A stretch of 25,585 nucleotides of DNA from a virus, in IMG/VR virus record IMGVR_UViG_3300020156_000464, positions 1 to 25,585 of that record. One strand, 5' to 3'. Made by a program: the position numbers and the translations under genes. Positions 1 through 8,567 of this stretch are shown piece by piece. Within the stretch, counting starts at the first letter, position 1. Each line of letters begins with the position of its first letter. The notes beneath the pieces are model-generated. The model did no database searches. It was not told the origin of the DNA and was given only the letters and a program-made list of their open reading frames with translations.

Positions 1-732
1 CTGGGACTCCGCCGTCGGGATGTAGGAGGTCGGGTATCCCCCGACCTCGCACTGGGCACCCCAGAGATACAGGCTCCAGTACGGCGACCCCCAGCCGTTG
101 GCCACGCCCGAATTGACGGTAAACGCCTCGCACAGCACGGAGATGACGGTGGCCGGGGACGTGCCGGTCAGGGCCAGCCGGAACCACCCGTTGGGCAGGG
201 GCTGAATGGTTGCGGTCACGCCCGTGAAGTTGCCGGACGTGTTGACCACCGCGGTCCCGGCCAGGAGGTCGAACGTCGCCCTGGCCGGTGTGCCGGCGGA
301 CAACCAGAGTTGGACCGCCGACCGCTCCGCGGCCTTGGCGTATACCGAGAACGTGTAGATGGTGTTCGGCGTGCCGCTGAAGTGCCGCCATACCCCGTGG
401 TACCCGGTGGCGGCGGCCTCCACGATCCGGTCTGCGGTCATGGTGCCGTCCGGGGCCGTCGTCGCGTTGGCCGACACGGTGGCGTTGTCCGCGGTCCACT
501 GGGTGAAGTCCGCGGAATACATCAGGAGATTCTGGGTCTGGCCCTCCACCAGGAGGCCCCGGCACTGGCCGGTGATCGGGTCGTGGTCGATCCGGGGCTG
601 GCCGGCGGGAGACGTGCGGAGCACGCCCCGGCGGTCCCAGTAGGTGGCCGTTGACGCCCTGGTGAAGGCCACGCGGGGGTCCAGGCTCCGGGACTTGGCG
701 AAGTCCCAGGACAGGATCGGGCGGGTCAGCAT
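1..732 (-). CDS. Tail fibre or host-binding structural protein, C-terminal part outside the window
   Basis: The frame is open from the ATG at 732 to the window edge (244 residues, no stop), so the 3' end is missing. I translated it directly. The N-terminus reads LTRPILSWDFAKSRSLDPRV and is followed by a segment typical of phage structural proteins, with FTRASTATYWD, a GQPRIDHDPITGQCRGLLVE block and NLLMYSADFTQW. The middle is rich in Ser, Thr and Ala and looks like a beta-sandwich carbohydrate-binding module. The end of the visible part has GAQCEVGGYPTSYIPT, the usual closing motif of such modules. The start lies 6 nt after the stop of the preceding gene, so the two are probably co-transcribed. 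The last position in the tail operon and the likely lectin fold suggest surface or host recognition. No strong ribosome binding site is seen. Confidence 0.75.
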   Translation of the reverse strand, partial: MLTRPILSWDFAKSRSLDPRVAFTRASTATYWDRRGVLRTSPAGQPRIDHDPITGQCRGLLVEGQTQNLLMYSADFTQWTADNATVSANATTAPDGTMTADRIVEAAATGYHGVWRHFSGTPNTIYTFSVYAKAAERSAVQLWLSAGTPARATFDLLAGTAVVNTSGNFTGVTATIQPLPNGWFRLALTGTSPATVISVLCEAFTVNSGVANGWGSPYWSLYLWGAQCEVGGYPTSYIPTAESQ

Positions 733-738
733 AGCGGC

Positions 739-1377
739 TTACGTCACGATGGCGGTCCAGGTGGTCGCGTCCACCCAGACCAGCATGGCGGCGGTCGTCA
801 CGTTCAGGGACGCAGACCCGTCGATGGTCACGCCGGCACCAGGGCTGACCGTGACAGTTCCGGACGTGGCCTTGATCCACACGGCCCAGCCCGGCCCCAT
901 CTCGGGAGCCGGATCGGCCGGGGACGGCAAGGTCACGGCGTACCCGGCGGACCGGATCACCCGGCCACCATCGGCCGGCGTCAGGGTCGTGGCCCCAGAC
1001 AAAGTCCGGGCGAACACCCGGCCCGGCATGTACCGCCAGTCCATGTAGGCGGCGGACCCCAGGTCGGAGTTGCGGGGGACCTCCTGGGGGTCCGTCCCGA
1101 TCCCGACCAAGGCCCCGGTCAGGGCCTGGGCGGCGGTCTGGCTGGAGGCCGCCAGGGCGGCGGAAGCCGCGGCATTGGTCGCCTGGGTCGTGGCCGTGGT
1201 GGCCGCCCCGGTGGCTGAGGACTGATCCACAGCGATCTTGGCCAGCCCGTCCACCCACATGTTCTGCCAGCGGGGCCGAGTGGTCCCGTCGGACCCGGTC
1301 GTGGGCGTCTTGTAACCGTAATCGGCCATGTCGGAGTCGGTGTAGGTGACTCCGTTCAGCGTGACCGTAGTTGCCAT
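739..1377 (-). CDS. Tail fibre-like protein with Ala-rich coiled segment
   Basis: A 212-aa protein. The first 25 residues (VTLNGVTYTDSDMADYGY) resemble the N-terminal attachment segment of many phage tail-fibre proteins, which begin with a 'TVTLNGVTYTDSDF.. YGY' type sequence. Residues about 50-85 are a run of Ala, Thr, Ser and Gln that could form a trimeric coiled coil. The C-terminal 100 residues are Gly/Thr/Val-rich with short beta-type repeats and resemble a trimeric fibre head. It starts 1 nt after the stop of the upstream gene, so translation is probably coupled. It is followed at 6 nt by the putative receptor-binding protein, for which it could be the adaptor. The exact role is inferred from position and composition only. 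Confidence 0.7.
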   Translation of the reverse strand: MATTVTLNGVTYTDSDMADYGYKTPTTGSDGTTRPRWQNMWVDGLAKIAVDQSSATGAATTATTQATNAAASAALAASSQTAAQALTGALVGIGTDPQEVPRNSDLGSAAYMDWRYMPGRVFARTLSGATTLTPADGGRVIRSAGYAVTLPSPADPAPEMGPGWAVWIKATSGTVTVSPGAGVTIDGSASLNVTTAAMLVWVDATTWTAIVT

Positions 1378-1378
1378 G

Positions 1379-2236
1379 TCAGAGAACTTCCTCTAGCGAA
1401 AACGGCAGCCGGTCACGCCCGTACGCCGCGAAAGAAAAAAGGCCCGGATCAGTGAGCCGGGCCAGAAACGAATTCCTGAGGAAATGGACGGTATCGTCCG
1501 GATCGGGGACCCACAAAAGGGGCCGGTCCAGGTCATGGCGGCGGAACATTTCGAACGCCCGCGACATGACTTCGTCCCGGTCCGCGTACTCCACGACACC
1601 CTGGAACACGCGGGGTTTTGGGCGGCGTTCGAAGTATTTGACTCCGCCCAGACTCTCCTGGCTTTGGGTGCGGAACCGGAACCCGTACTGGGCTCCGTAG
1701 CTGGGATTGATCCCCAACTGGTACCCTTCCGCGATTTCAAATTGGCCAAGTTGAAAGTAGCCGGCGGGATTGCTCGGGTCGGAGATTTCGACCTTGATTG
1801 CTTGTGCCAGATGGGCCGCCGGGAGCCAGACCGGGCGGGTCGCGTTGTAGCCTTCCAAGTCGGTGGACGAATACTTGCCCGTCCAGAAGCTGATATGCCC
1901 GCACGGCAAGGACCCCCAGGGAAAAACGACCGGCCAGAATTCGAGCCACCCGGTGTCATGCAACAGCTTGGTCTGGCCCAGGTCCGCGTACAGCCGGATA
2001 CGGAAGGTCGCGTCCAGGCTGGCGTTGTGGTTGACGAACCCCAGAAGCTGGACATTCCGCCCGCCCGAATACGTCGCCGTGAACTGGGTCGAGACCGGGG
2101 TGGCGTCACTGGACCGGGCTACGCGGGACAACGGCATGACGTTGAGGTTGGAGGCCGGGTAAGAACTGGACCAGGACCCGCCTGAAAAGACGTAGTCCTC
2201 AGACCAGCGGTCGAACCCGAACACGGCGTTGGCCAT
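1379..2236 (-). CDS. Tail tip or baseplate structural protein
   Basis: A 285-aa protein without a motif that gives a definite function. Residues 1-170 alternate hydrophobic and polar positions (SYPASNLN, NVQLLGFVNHNAS, FRIRLYAD) as in a galactose-binding-like jelly roll. The C-terminal part contains a conserved-looking block KPRVFQGVVEYADRDEV followed by LLWVPDPDDT. Proteins of this size and place, between the tail hub and the fibre genes, are common in siphoviruses of high-GC proteobacteria. An ATG start at 2236 has an AGGA about 10 nt upstream. The gene has its own promoter-like motif 40 nt upstream, and its 3' end contains an intrinsic terminator-like hairpin that is translated as ARLTDPGLFSF. 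Confidence 0.65.
   Translation of the reverse strand: MANAVFGFDRWSEDYVFSGGSWSSSYPASNLNVMPLSRVARSSDATPVSTQFTATYSGGRNVQLLGFVNHNASLDATFRIRLYADLGQTKLLHDTGWLEFWPVVFPWGSLPCGHISFWTGKYSSTDLEGYNATRPVWLPAAHLAQAIKVEISDPSNPAGYFQLGQFEIAEGYQLGINPSYGAQYGFRFRTQSQESLGGVKYFERRPKPRVFQGVVEYADRDEVMSRAFEMFRRHDLDRPLLWVPDPDDTVHFLRNSFLARLTDPGLFSFAAYGRDRLPFSLEEVL
1434..1463 (-). terminator. Intrinsic terminator inside the 3' end of a coding region
   Basis: On the minus strand GGCCCGG and CCGGGCC (7 bp, 1457-1463 pairing with 1441-1447) form a stem around a 9-nt loop, followed at once by six T (1435-1440) and then CTTTC. It lies inside the gene ending at 1379, about 18 codons before its stop, so it would attenuate the two downstream fibre genes. 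Confidence 0.6.
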
Positions 2237-2274
2237 GGTCGGTTGATCCTGGGCGGATGTAGGGGAGTTAGGGT

Positions 2275-2281
2275 TATTTAT
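2275..2281 (-). promoter_or_regulatory. ATAAATA promoter-like motif before the 285-aa tail gene
   Basis: The minus strand reads GCGATAAATAACCC, an AT-rich island in GC-rich DNA, 38 nt upstream of the ATG at 2236. It is one of eight copies of this motif. A GC-rich dyad (CGCGGC-ACC-GCCGCG) abuts it on the upstream side. No convincing -35 box is seen. Confidence 0.45.
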
Positions 2282-2314
2282 CGCGGCGGTGCCGCGGTGG
2301 CGTACCGGTCGGGG

Positions 2315-3859
2315 TCAACCCCAGAGTTCGAGTTCGACCGTGTAGTTCTGGGCGTCGTATTCCAGCCCGATCACGCGGAACAACTTTCCGGCACCGTATC
2401 CGAACCGCGGGATTTCGAGCTTGACCACAGACCCGAGGTCGATCAGGTCCGCGATATCCTGGCCGAACTTCACGGTTACCTGGAGCCGCTCCCGGAACAC
2501 CTTGTAGAGGGCCAGGAGCCGGTTGGCCTCCGCCTGGGCCGCGGTGGCGTCGTGGATCAGGGATTCGAACTGGAGTTCTTCCGCCAGCAAATGCTTGGCC
2601 AGGACGGCGGAATCCTCGGCCACCACTTCCCGGAATTCCTCCCGAAGGAAAGCCCGGCGGGCATCGGTGACCACGCCGGCCAGATCGGTGTCCTGGAGGG
2701 ACCAGTTGCGGGAGTACGAGAGCTTGACCCGGTACGCCGGCACCCCGCGGCCCTGGTCATTGGTCGCCTGCCGCTCCAAGGCCAGGATGTCGCCGTCCTG
2801 GGCGGTGGTGACCGTGCGGCTGAAATCCCGCAGGGTGACCACCGGGGACCCGACCGGGGCCTCAAACCGGACGATCCGGAAGGTACCGACCCGGTCGAAC
2901 CCCCACCACGCCCCGATGGACTGAGCGACTTGGTCCAGGGCCTCCCTGACGGTGATTTCGTCCGGGCACCAAAGCCCGACCTGGGCCGGCTGGGCGGCGT
3001 CCAACGTCGCGATGTCGGCCGACGCGATCTCACCCGCCGAAAGGCCGCCACGGGTCACGATCAGGTTGACGATCTGGGCCGCCGTGGTCTGGGCGGCGGT
3101 GGCATCCACCGTGACCTGACCGACCGGGCTGGAGCCGAGCCGGACATAGGTCCCCTCGGGACCGCTGTAGACCCGGTACTGGCCGGCGGTGGGGGCCGTG
3201 GCCTGGAGGTCCGCGGCGGACGCGTAGACGGCCCCGGCCGTCAGGCTGACCCCCTGGTCATAGACGGCCTGGACCGTGACGCCGACCCCGTCGTGTAGCT
3301 GGTAGATCAACCGGGAGGTGTTGACGACCGGCGGGGCGATGTTCTGGACCCGGCCGAACAGGATCGGCTTGGGCTGGCCCTTCAGGTCGTCGGCCGTGCC
3401 CTCCAGGCCGACCGGCAGCACGTTGTTCCCGGCGTACTTCGTGGGCTGGAGGGGCTTGTCGAATAGCTCCTGGCGGTCCCGGAGCCGGAACGTGACCCGG
3501 TCCCAGTCGAACACAGCCTGTTCGGCGGTGCCCCGCAGGACGGTGGTAAAGGTTGAGTAGTCCGCCGCGTCGTCGCCGATCAGCAGCGTGACGGACCGCC
3601 CGTCGAACCCCCAGGACAGAATGGAATCCAGCCCGGCGTCGGCGTTGGCCAGGACCAGTTCACCGAAACCGACGGTCGAACCCCCGCCGGTCCGGCCCGA
3701 TCCGAAGATGGACCGCCGGAAATTGGCCGGCTGGACCAGCCGGGGTTCGTAATAGCCGGGGGCGGAGGGGTGGTTGTAGCCCGACCCGCTGGAATACCGC
3801 AGGGCCTGGGTCGCGGTGCCGTCGTGGCCCACGATCTCAGCGAGGTAAATGGTCGTCAC
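2315..3859 (-). CDS. Tail hub / tail tip protein
   Basis: A 514-aa protein if started at the GTG at 3859 (VTTIYLAEIVG). An upstream GTG at 3892 is in frame but lies inside a terminator stem, so I prefer the later start, although no clear ribosome binding site precedes it. The N-terminal 130 residues (RYSSGSGY, YEPRLVQPANFRRSIF, GFGELVLANADAGLD, WGFDGRSVTLLIGD) match the layout of a tail protein widespread in siphoviruses of Alphaproteobacteria. The C-terminal half (REALDQVAQSIGAWWGFDRVGTFR, then a string of short beta-type segments ending FRVIGLEYDAQNYTVELELWG) resembles the gp27/hub fold with repeated insertion domains. Its place directly after the tape measure is the usual place for the distal tail and hub genes. 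The hub assignment is an inference from position and pattern. Confidence 0.7.
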   Translation of the reverse strand: MTTIYLAEIVGHDGTATQALRYSSGSGYNHPSAPGYYEPRLVQPANFRRSIFGSGRTGGGSTVGFGELVLANADAGLDSILSWGFDGRSVTLLIGDDAADYSTFTTVLRGTAEQAVFDWDRVTFRLRDRQELFDKPLQPTKYAGNNVLPVGLEGTADDLKGQPKPILFGRVQNIAPPVVNTSRLIYQLHDGVGVTVQAVYDQGVSLTAGAVYASAADLQATAPTAGQYRVYSGPEGTYVRLGSSPVGQVTVDATAAQTTAAQIVNLIVTRGGLSAGEIASADIATLDAAQPAQVGLWCPDEITVREALDQVAQSIGAWWGFDRVGTFRIVRFEAPVGSPVVTLRDFSRTVTTAQDGDILALERQATNDQGRGVPAYRVKLSYSRNWSLQDTDLAGVVTDARRAFLREEFREVVAEDSAVLAKHLLAEELQFESLIHDATAAQAEANRLLALYKVFRERLQVTVKFGQDIADLIDLGSVVKLEIPRFGYGAGKLFRVIGLEYDAQNYTVELELWG

Positions 3860-3870
3860 GGGGAATGCCC

Positions 3871-3901
3871 AAAAGAAAAGGGCGGGTCGCACGGCCCGCC
3901 C
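3871..3901 (-). terminator. Intrinsic terminator before the tail hub gene
   Basis: On the minus strand GGGCGGG (3895-3901) pairs with CCCGCCC (3880-3886) around an 8-nt loop and is followed by TTTTCTTTT. It sits after the 66-bp hairpin and just upstream of the GTG start at 3859, so transcripts from the tape-measure side would meet two hairpins in a row. Confidence 0.7.
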
Positions 3902-3911
3902 CGGCTTCAGG

Positions 3912-3977
3912 AAAAACCCCCCGCTAACCTGGGCACCTTATATATATCTAAGGAACCCAAGTTATCGGGGGGTTTTT
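3912..3977. repeat. 66-bp bidirectional hairpin element, copy A
   Basis: The element has outer arms AAAAACCCCCCG and CGGGGGGTTTTT (12 bp, perfect), an inner stem with two mismatches, and an AT-rich centre CCTTATATATATCTAAGG that can form its own small stem. It has T-runs on both strands and could end transcription from either side. It begins 9 nt after the tape-measure stop codon. Copy B (22009-22074) is its inverted relative: 59 of 66 positions agree by my hand alignment, including a 23-nt identical core. The changes fall in the stem. Confidence 0.8.
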
Positions 3978-3986
3978 GCTCGCGAC

Positions 3987-6900
3987 TTACGCCGCGTTGC
4001 TCAGTCTCGATTTGCGTTCGACTTCGGCCAGCTTGCCGTCGATGGCCTCCAGCCGGTCGTGGGTGCCGTCCCCGCTCGCCGCCGTGACCCGAACCAGGGT
4101 CCGGATCTCCTGGACGACCTCCCGCAGGAGGGCCGCGGTCTCGCCGTTGTCGTTGCCGGCGGACCGCAGCATGGCCGCGGTCTGGGTGTGGGACCAGATC
4201 CGGGCCGGGCCGGTGGCCTCAAGCTCGGGTCCCCGCTCACCGACGATCCGGAGCCCGCCAAGGTGGTCACCACCAGCCGCGAAGCCGGGGGTGTACCCGG
4301 CGTTTTGAACCAGGATGCGGGCAGCGACCCGCCGGGGATCGTCGGCGGACATGGATTTGAACGCGGCCCCCCAGTCACCCCCACCGGACCCATAGTTGCC
4401 GGTGTAGCCGGACAGGACGGACAGGAGCCGGTTCAGGTCGGCGTTCTTGCCGAAGTTGGCGTTGGAGTTCGGGAGGTTCTGGGCCACCCAAGCCGAGAAC
4501 TCGCCGTTGCCAAACGAACCTTTAAAGTTCGGCAGTGCCGCCGCCAGCAAGTAGTTCAGGCCCTTGTTCTGGCCGTAGTCCCGGTAATCGCCGCGGGCCA
4601 GCACGTCCCGCATGGCCAGTTCCACGCCGGCCAACCCCCGGTTGGTGGTGCCGATCAGGGCGTCCAGGCGGTCCACCTGGGCTTGGCTCAGGCGGATCTG
4701 GCGTTCCGCCACGCTTTCGACTGCGGCCAGCCCATCCTGGACTTCGCGGAACGCTTCGGGGTTGGCACTGGCCCAGTATTCGGCGTTGGCCTTGAGGTAG
4801 GCATCACTGACGGCCTGAAGGTTTTCGCCCGCTTTGACATCGCCCAACTTGGCCTTGGTCAAGGTCTCGCGGAACTGGGCCTGGGCCTCCAGGTACCGGC
4901 CCTGGGGATCAAGCGGCGAGTATTCGCCCAGCAACAGGGACTTGCGGTAGCTGGCCAGCGAATCCCGGATCTGGGTGAACGACTGGACCAGGGCCGCGGC
5001 GGCGTCCCGCTGTTCCTGGACGATGGAATTCCACAGGGCTTCGACCTCCTGGGTCAGGGCCTGCCCCTGGGCCTGGGCGGCGGCTTTGGCCGCGTCGGTA
5101 CCCTCCCGGAAGGTCTGGCTCAGGTACTGGACAATCTGGCCGTACTGGCTGGCGTCCAGCTTGCCGTTGCGGAGCCGCTGGTTGACTTCGGCCTGGGCAT
5201 CCCGGAGTTCCTGGGCCGTGGCGGTGCCGGCCTGGGCTTTGCCAAGGAATTGGTCCAAGGCCGTGATGAAGTTCGGGAATTTCTCGTAGTCCAGCCCCAA
5301 GCCCATCAAGACATCGGTGGTCGTGGCCTTGACCGTAGGGTCAATGGCCTGATTGACCGTCAGGGTCCCGGCCCGGATCACGTCGTTGATCTGCCGGTTG
5401 TAGTCATGGGTTGCCTGATCGACCACGCGGGTCAGCAACCGGGCCTGTTCGGCCGTGGTGTACCCGAGTTCAGTCAGGACAGGTTTGAACGCTTCGAAAT
5501 TGATCTGGGCCGACTTCACAATCGCGGCCAGACCCCGCAGGGGTTCCCCGGCTTCCCGGAGTCCCAGCATGGCCTCCACGCTGTTGCGGAGTGCCGGGGT
5601 GATCTCTTCCTTGGTCGTGATCCCCAAGGAAATCAGGCGGTCCCGGAAGTCGATGATTGCGGCTTTGCCTTCCTCGCCGGCCTTCTTGGCCGCTTCGGTC
5701 ATTTCCTTGATCTGCTGGGCCAAGGCGTCGCCGCCGGTCCGCATGGCTTCGAACCAGGGGCGGAACGCCAGGGCGGCGTCCAGGTCGGCCGACAGGTCTT
5801 CGGCCTTGGTCGCCTTGGTGTTCTTGATGGCCTTCAGGACATCGGCGTTGCCCGACAGGGACCCGGCCTTGGCCAAATACTGGAGCACGTCGCGGGCGAT
5901 GATGACCGGGTCTTCCGACTTGCTGACCTCGACCCGCTTGGTCCCGTCCGGGTTGGTGTCGGACCAGCCGTTCAGCACGGTCGAATGCCCGCGGTCACCG
6001 TGGTACTCGGTGCCGATCCACAGGTCATCCGGCCGCTTCAATCCGCCGGTCTCGATGATGCTGTTGACCAGGGTGCTGATCGCGTCGGCCCGCTGGCCCA
6101 AAGCCCCGGCGTCAACGCCATTTTCGGCCCCGGCGTCGCTGGCAATGACCCGGCCGTTCTTGTCGGTGCGAATCCAGGCTCCGCCATAGGGCGTGGCCTT
6201 CTTCTGGGTTCCCAACAGGCCCATGATGGCCCCGACGATGGCCCCAATGGCCATTCCGATGGGGCCGGCTGCCGAGCCCGCCATGGCTCCCATGGCCCAG
6301 GCCGAACCCGCACCCAGGGCGGCCCCCGAGATACCGCCGATGGCCTTGGAGTTGGTGGCCGTGCCGAGCATCCCGCCCAGCATGCCGCCGAACATGCCGC
6401 CGCCGACGCTGGTCAGGGCGGACCCGATGGTGGGGCCGACCGACACCCCGGAGGCCGTGGCGAAACTGTCGCCTGCTGCCATGGCGGTCTGAATCGACGG
6501 GCTGGCCGACACCATGGCGGACATCTCGGCCGCACTCGGCCCCCAGAGGGGGGTGGCCATCAGGCCGGACCAGGATTCTCCCAGCCCCAGGTAACTGACG
6601 CCCTTGTCGAGCAAGGATGAACCGGCCTTGCCCAGAGCCCAGTTGGTCGCCGTGTTCGTGAGGCTGAACCCGCCCTGGCCGTTCGGCGTCAGGGTGATCT
6701 GGGCCGGGTTGGACGCCCCGCCCCCGCCGAATATCGGCAGATCCCACAGGGTGGCCGACGCGGTGCCGAAAATCGCGTTCTTCAGGGGGGCCGCGATGGC
6801 CATCTTGGCCAAGTCGGCAATAATGCTGGCGATGATCGACTTGACGACGCCGCCGAAATCAACCGCGGCGTCCTTGCCCTGAACGAACGCGTCCACCAGG

Positions 6901-8567
6901 GAATCGCCCAGGCGGTCGAACGCCCTCTCGAAGATCTTCCCGAGTTCGCCCGCGGCCTCCTCGGCCCGCTTCTTCAGTTCCTGGAACGCCGGGTCGGCGT
7001 CCTGGAGGGCCTTGTTCAGGCCGGCGATCTGATCGGCCGAAAAGGTCGTGCCGTTCTCGGCCAGGAGGTTCAGGGCATCGTTGAGTTCGCCTGCCTCCTT
7101 TCGGAATTTTTCAGCCGGGGTCAGGCCGTCTTCGATGGTCTTGTTGACCAGCTTCAGGGCATCTTCGAGCTTCTGGGCCTTGAGTTTTTCGGCCTTTTCA
7201 ATGATGTCCTTCAGCCACTTGTCGAACTTCTCGGCTTCGGGGTTCGTCCCCTTGAAAGCGTCGGCCAGTTCCTTGTCGGCCAGGGCCTTCAGCTTGGCAT
7301 ACCGGGCGTCGTCGATCCCGCCGGGGGCATTCCGGAGCTTGTCCAACTGGGCGATGGTCTCGCGGTGCCTCGCCCTGGCCTTCTCGACCTTGTCGAGTTC
7401 TTCCGTGATCTTCTTGGACGCCGCTTGGTTCGCGGCCAGTTGGGCCTCTTCTTTGCGGGTTCTGGCGGTCACGTCCTCCAGAACGGCCCGGTTTTCGGAG
7501 AGCCGGCGGTCCGCCGCCGCCAGCTTCTCCGCGGCGGCAATCTGGGCGTCCAGCTTGTCCAGGCCGGCCAGGACGCCCCGGCGGCTGGTGATCTCCGGGT
7601 CCGTCGGGAGGTAGCCCTGGGCCAACATGCTGGCGATTTCGCCCCGCGTGTCCGCCTCCTTGGCCTGGGCGGCACGGTCGGTCCGCTCCTTGCGGAGCCG
7701 GGCCAGGACTTGCTGGGGGGTCTCGGCCGCGATCCGGGACGACAGGCCGTCCAGCCCCATGGCGATGCCGTGGATCACCTGGGCCAGCTTCTGGGACAGC
7801 CCCAGGGTCTGGTCCAGCTTGACCAGGAACCCGTCCCAGGCCACGGCCATCTGGCCGGATGCCCGCTCGACCGTGATCGGCATCTCGGCAAACTTCTTGT
7901 TCGCCGCCTCGGACGCCTTCAGGAGGGCACCGAACACCTTGTCCGAGGTCAACTGACCCTCGGCCCCCATCTTGCGGAGTTCGCCGATGCTGACGCCCAG
8001 GGACTTGGCCAGGGCTTCGCCCAGGGCCGGCATGTTCTCCAGGATGCTCTTGAGTTCGTCGCCCTGTAGGACGCCGGACGCCAGGGCCTGACCCAACTGG
8101 GTGGCCCCGCTCGCCGCCTCCTGGGTGGAGGCCCCGGACACGATGCCGAGCTTCTGGACCGTGCCCAGAAGCTGGAGGACTTCGGAGTTCGTCGCCCCAA
8201 TCTGGCGGCTGGCGATGGCAAAGCGGGTGAACGCCCCGGCGGCGTCTTCCATGCTTCCGCCGGTCTGGAGGTTGAGCTTGTACAACTCGCCCATGATCCG
8301 CTGGGCGGCGGCCATGTCCCCGACGGCGGCCCGGATCTGGCCGGACATCTTGGTGTACGCGTCGCCGGCCCGGACGATCTCGCGGGCCAGGGCGGCGGCG
8401 GCGGCCCCGATCCCGGCCAGGGCCACGGTCGATCCCTTGATGCCCACCAGGGCGTCCAGTGCCCGGCCGGCGGCCCCCCGGATGTCGTCCAGGGACCGCA
8501 CGACCACGCGGGCACCCGCCTGGGCCTGGGACGCGTCAACAACGATCCGGATGGTCTGAGTGGTCAT
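3987..8567 (-). CDS. Tail tape measure protein
   Basis: A 1526-aa protein and the longest gene here, as expected for the protein that sets tail length. Residues about 1-270 form the tape-measure domain seen in many siphoviruses: VRAGDAYTKMSGQIRAAVGD, then GGSMEDAAGAFTRFAIASRQIG, LGQALASGVLQGDELKSILENMPALGEALAKSLG and AVAWDGFLVKLDQTLG. Residues about 300-590 are mostly charged helical coiled coil (Lys, Glu and Ala rich). About 740-790 is a Gly/Ala-rich hydrophobic stretch (GPIGMAIGAIVGAIMGLLG) that could insert in the host membrane during DNA entry. The last 40 residues return to coiled coil. The ATG overlaps the stop codon of the frameshifted chaperone (ATGA), so the two are translationally coupled. 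A 66-bp hairpin follows its stop. Confidence 0.93.
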   Translation of the reverse strand: MTTQTIRIVVDASQAQAGARVVVRSLDDIRGAAGRALDALVGIKGSTVALAGIGAAAAALAREIVRAGDAYTKMSGQIRAAVGDMAAAQRIMGELYKLNLQTGGSMEDAAGAFTRFAIASRQIGATNSEVLQLLGTVQKLGIVSGASTQEAASGATQLGQALASGVLQGDELKSILENMPALGEALAKSLGVSIGELRKMGAEGQLTSDKVFGALLKASEAANKKFAEMPITVERASGQMAVAWDGFLVKLDQTLGLSQKLAQVIHGIAMGLDGLSSRIAAETPQQVLARLRKERTDRAAQAKEADTRGEIASMLAQGYLPTDPEITSRRGVLAGLDKLDAQIAAAEKLAAADRRLSENRAVLEDVTARTRKEEAQLAANQAASKKITEELDKVEKARARHRETIAQLDKLRNAPGGIDDARYAKLKALADKELADAFKGTNPEAEKFDKWLKDIIEKAEKLKAQKLEDALKLVNKTIEDGLTPAEKFRKEAGELNDALNLLAENGTTFSADQIAGLNKALQDADPAFQELKKRAEEAAGELGKIFERAFDRLGDSLVDAFVQGKDAAVDFGGVVKSIIASIIADLAKMAIAAPLKNAIFGTASATLWDLPIFGGGGASNPAQITLTPNGQGGFSLTNTATNWALGKAGSSLLDKGVSYLGLGESWSGLMATPLWGPSAAEMSAMVSASPSIQTAMAAGDSFATASGVSVGPTIGSALTSVGGGMFGGMLGGMLGTATNSKAIGGISGAALGAGSAWAMGAMAGSAAGPIGMAIGAIVGAIMGLLGTQKKATPYGGAWIRTDKNGRVIASDAGAENGVDAGALGQRADAISTLVNSIIETGGLKRPDDLWIGTEYHGDRGHSTVLNGWSDTNPDGTKRVEVSKSEDPVIIARDVLQYLAKAGSLSGNADVLKAIKNTKATKAEDLSADLDAALAFRPWFEAMRTGGDALAQQIKEMTEAAKKAGEEGKAAIIDFRDRLISLGITTKEEITPALRNSVEAMLGLREAGEPLRGLAAIVKSAQINFEAFKPVLTELGYTTAEQARLLTRVVDQATHDYNRQINDVIRAGTLTVNQAIDPTVKATTTDVLMGLGLDYEKFPNFITALDQFLGKAQAGTATAQELRDAQAEVNQRLRNGKLDASQYGQIVQYLSQTFREGTDAAKAAAQAQGQALTQEVEALWNSIVQEQRDAAAALVQSFTQIRDSLASYRKSLLLGEYSPLDPQGRYLEAQAQFRETLTKAKLGDVKAGENLQAVSDAYLKANAEYWASANPEAFREVQDGLAAVESVAERQIRLSQAQVDRLDALIGTTNRGLAGVELAMRDVLARGDYRDYGQNKGLNYLLAAALPNFKGSFGNGEFSAWVAQNLPNSNANFGKNADLNRLLSVLSGYTGNYGSGGGDWGAAFKSMSADDPRRVAARILVQNAGYTPGFAAGGDHLGGLRIVGERGPELEATGPARIWSHTQTAAMLRSAGNDNGETAALLREVVQEIRTLVRVTAASGDGTHDRLEAIDGKLAEVERKSRLSNAA

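Noticed and set aside
1-732. Diversity-generating retroelement target in the fibre protein.
   Set aside because: No reverse transcriptase, template repeat or avd-like gene is visible in the window.
3849-6620. A 923-aa open frame on the plus strand opposite the tape measure gene.
   Set aside because: It is the mirror of the tape-measure codons in GC-rich DNA: the composition is Gly/Gln/Pro/Asp-heavy, it begins inside a hub gene and runs through the hairpin, and no domain or RBS is visible.
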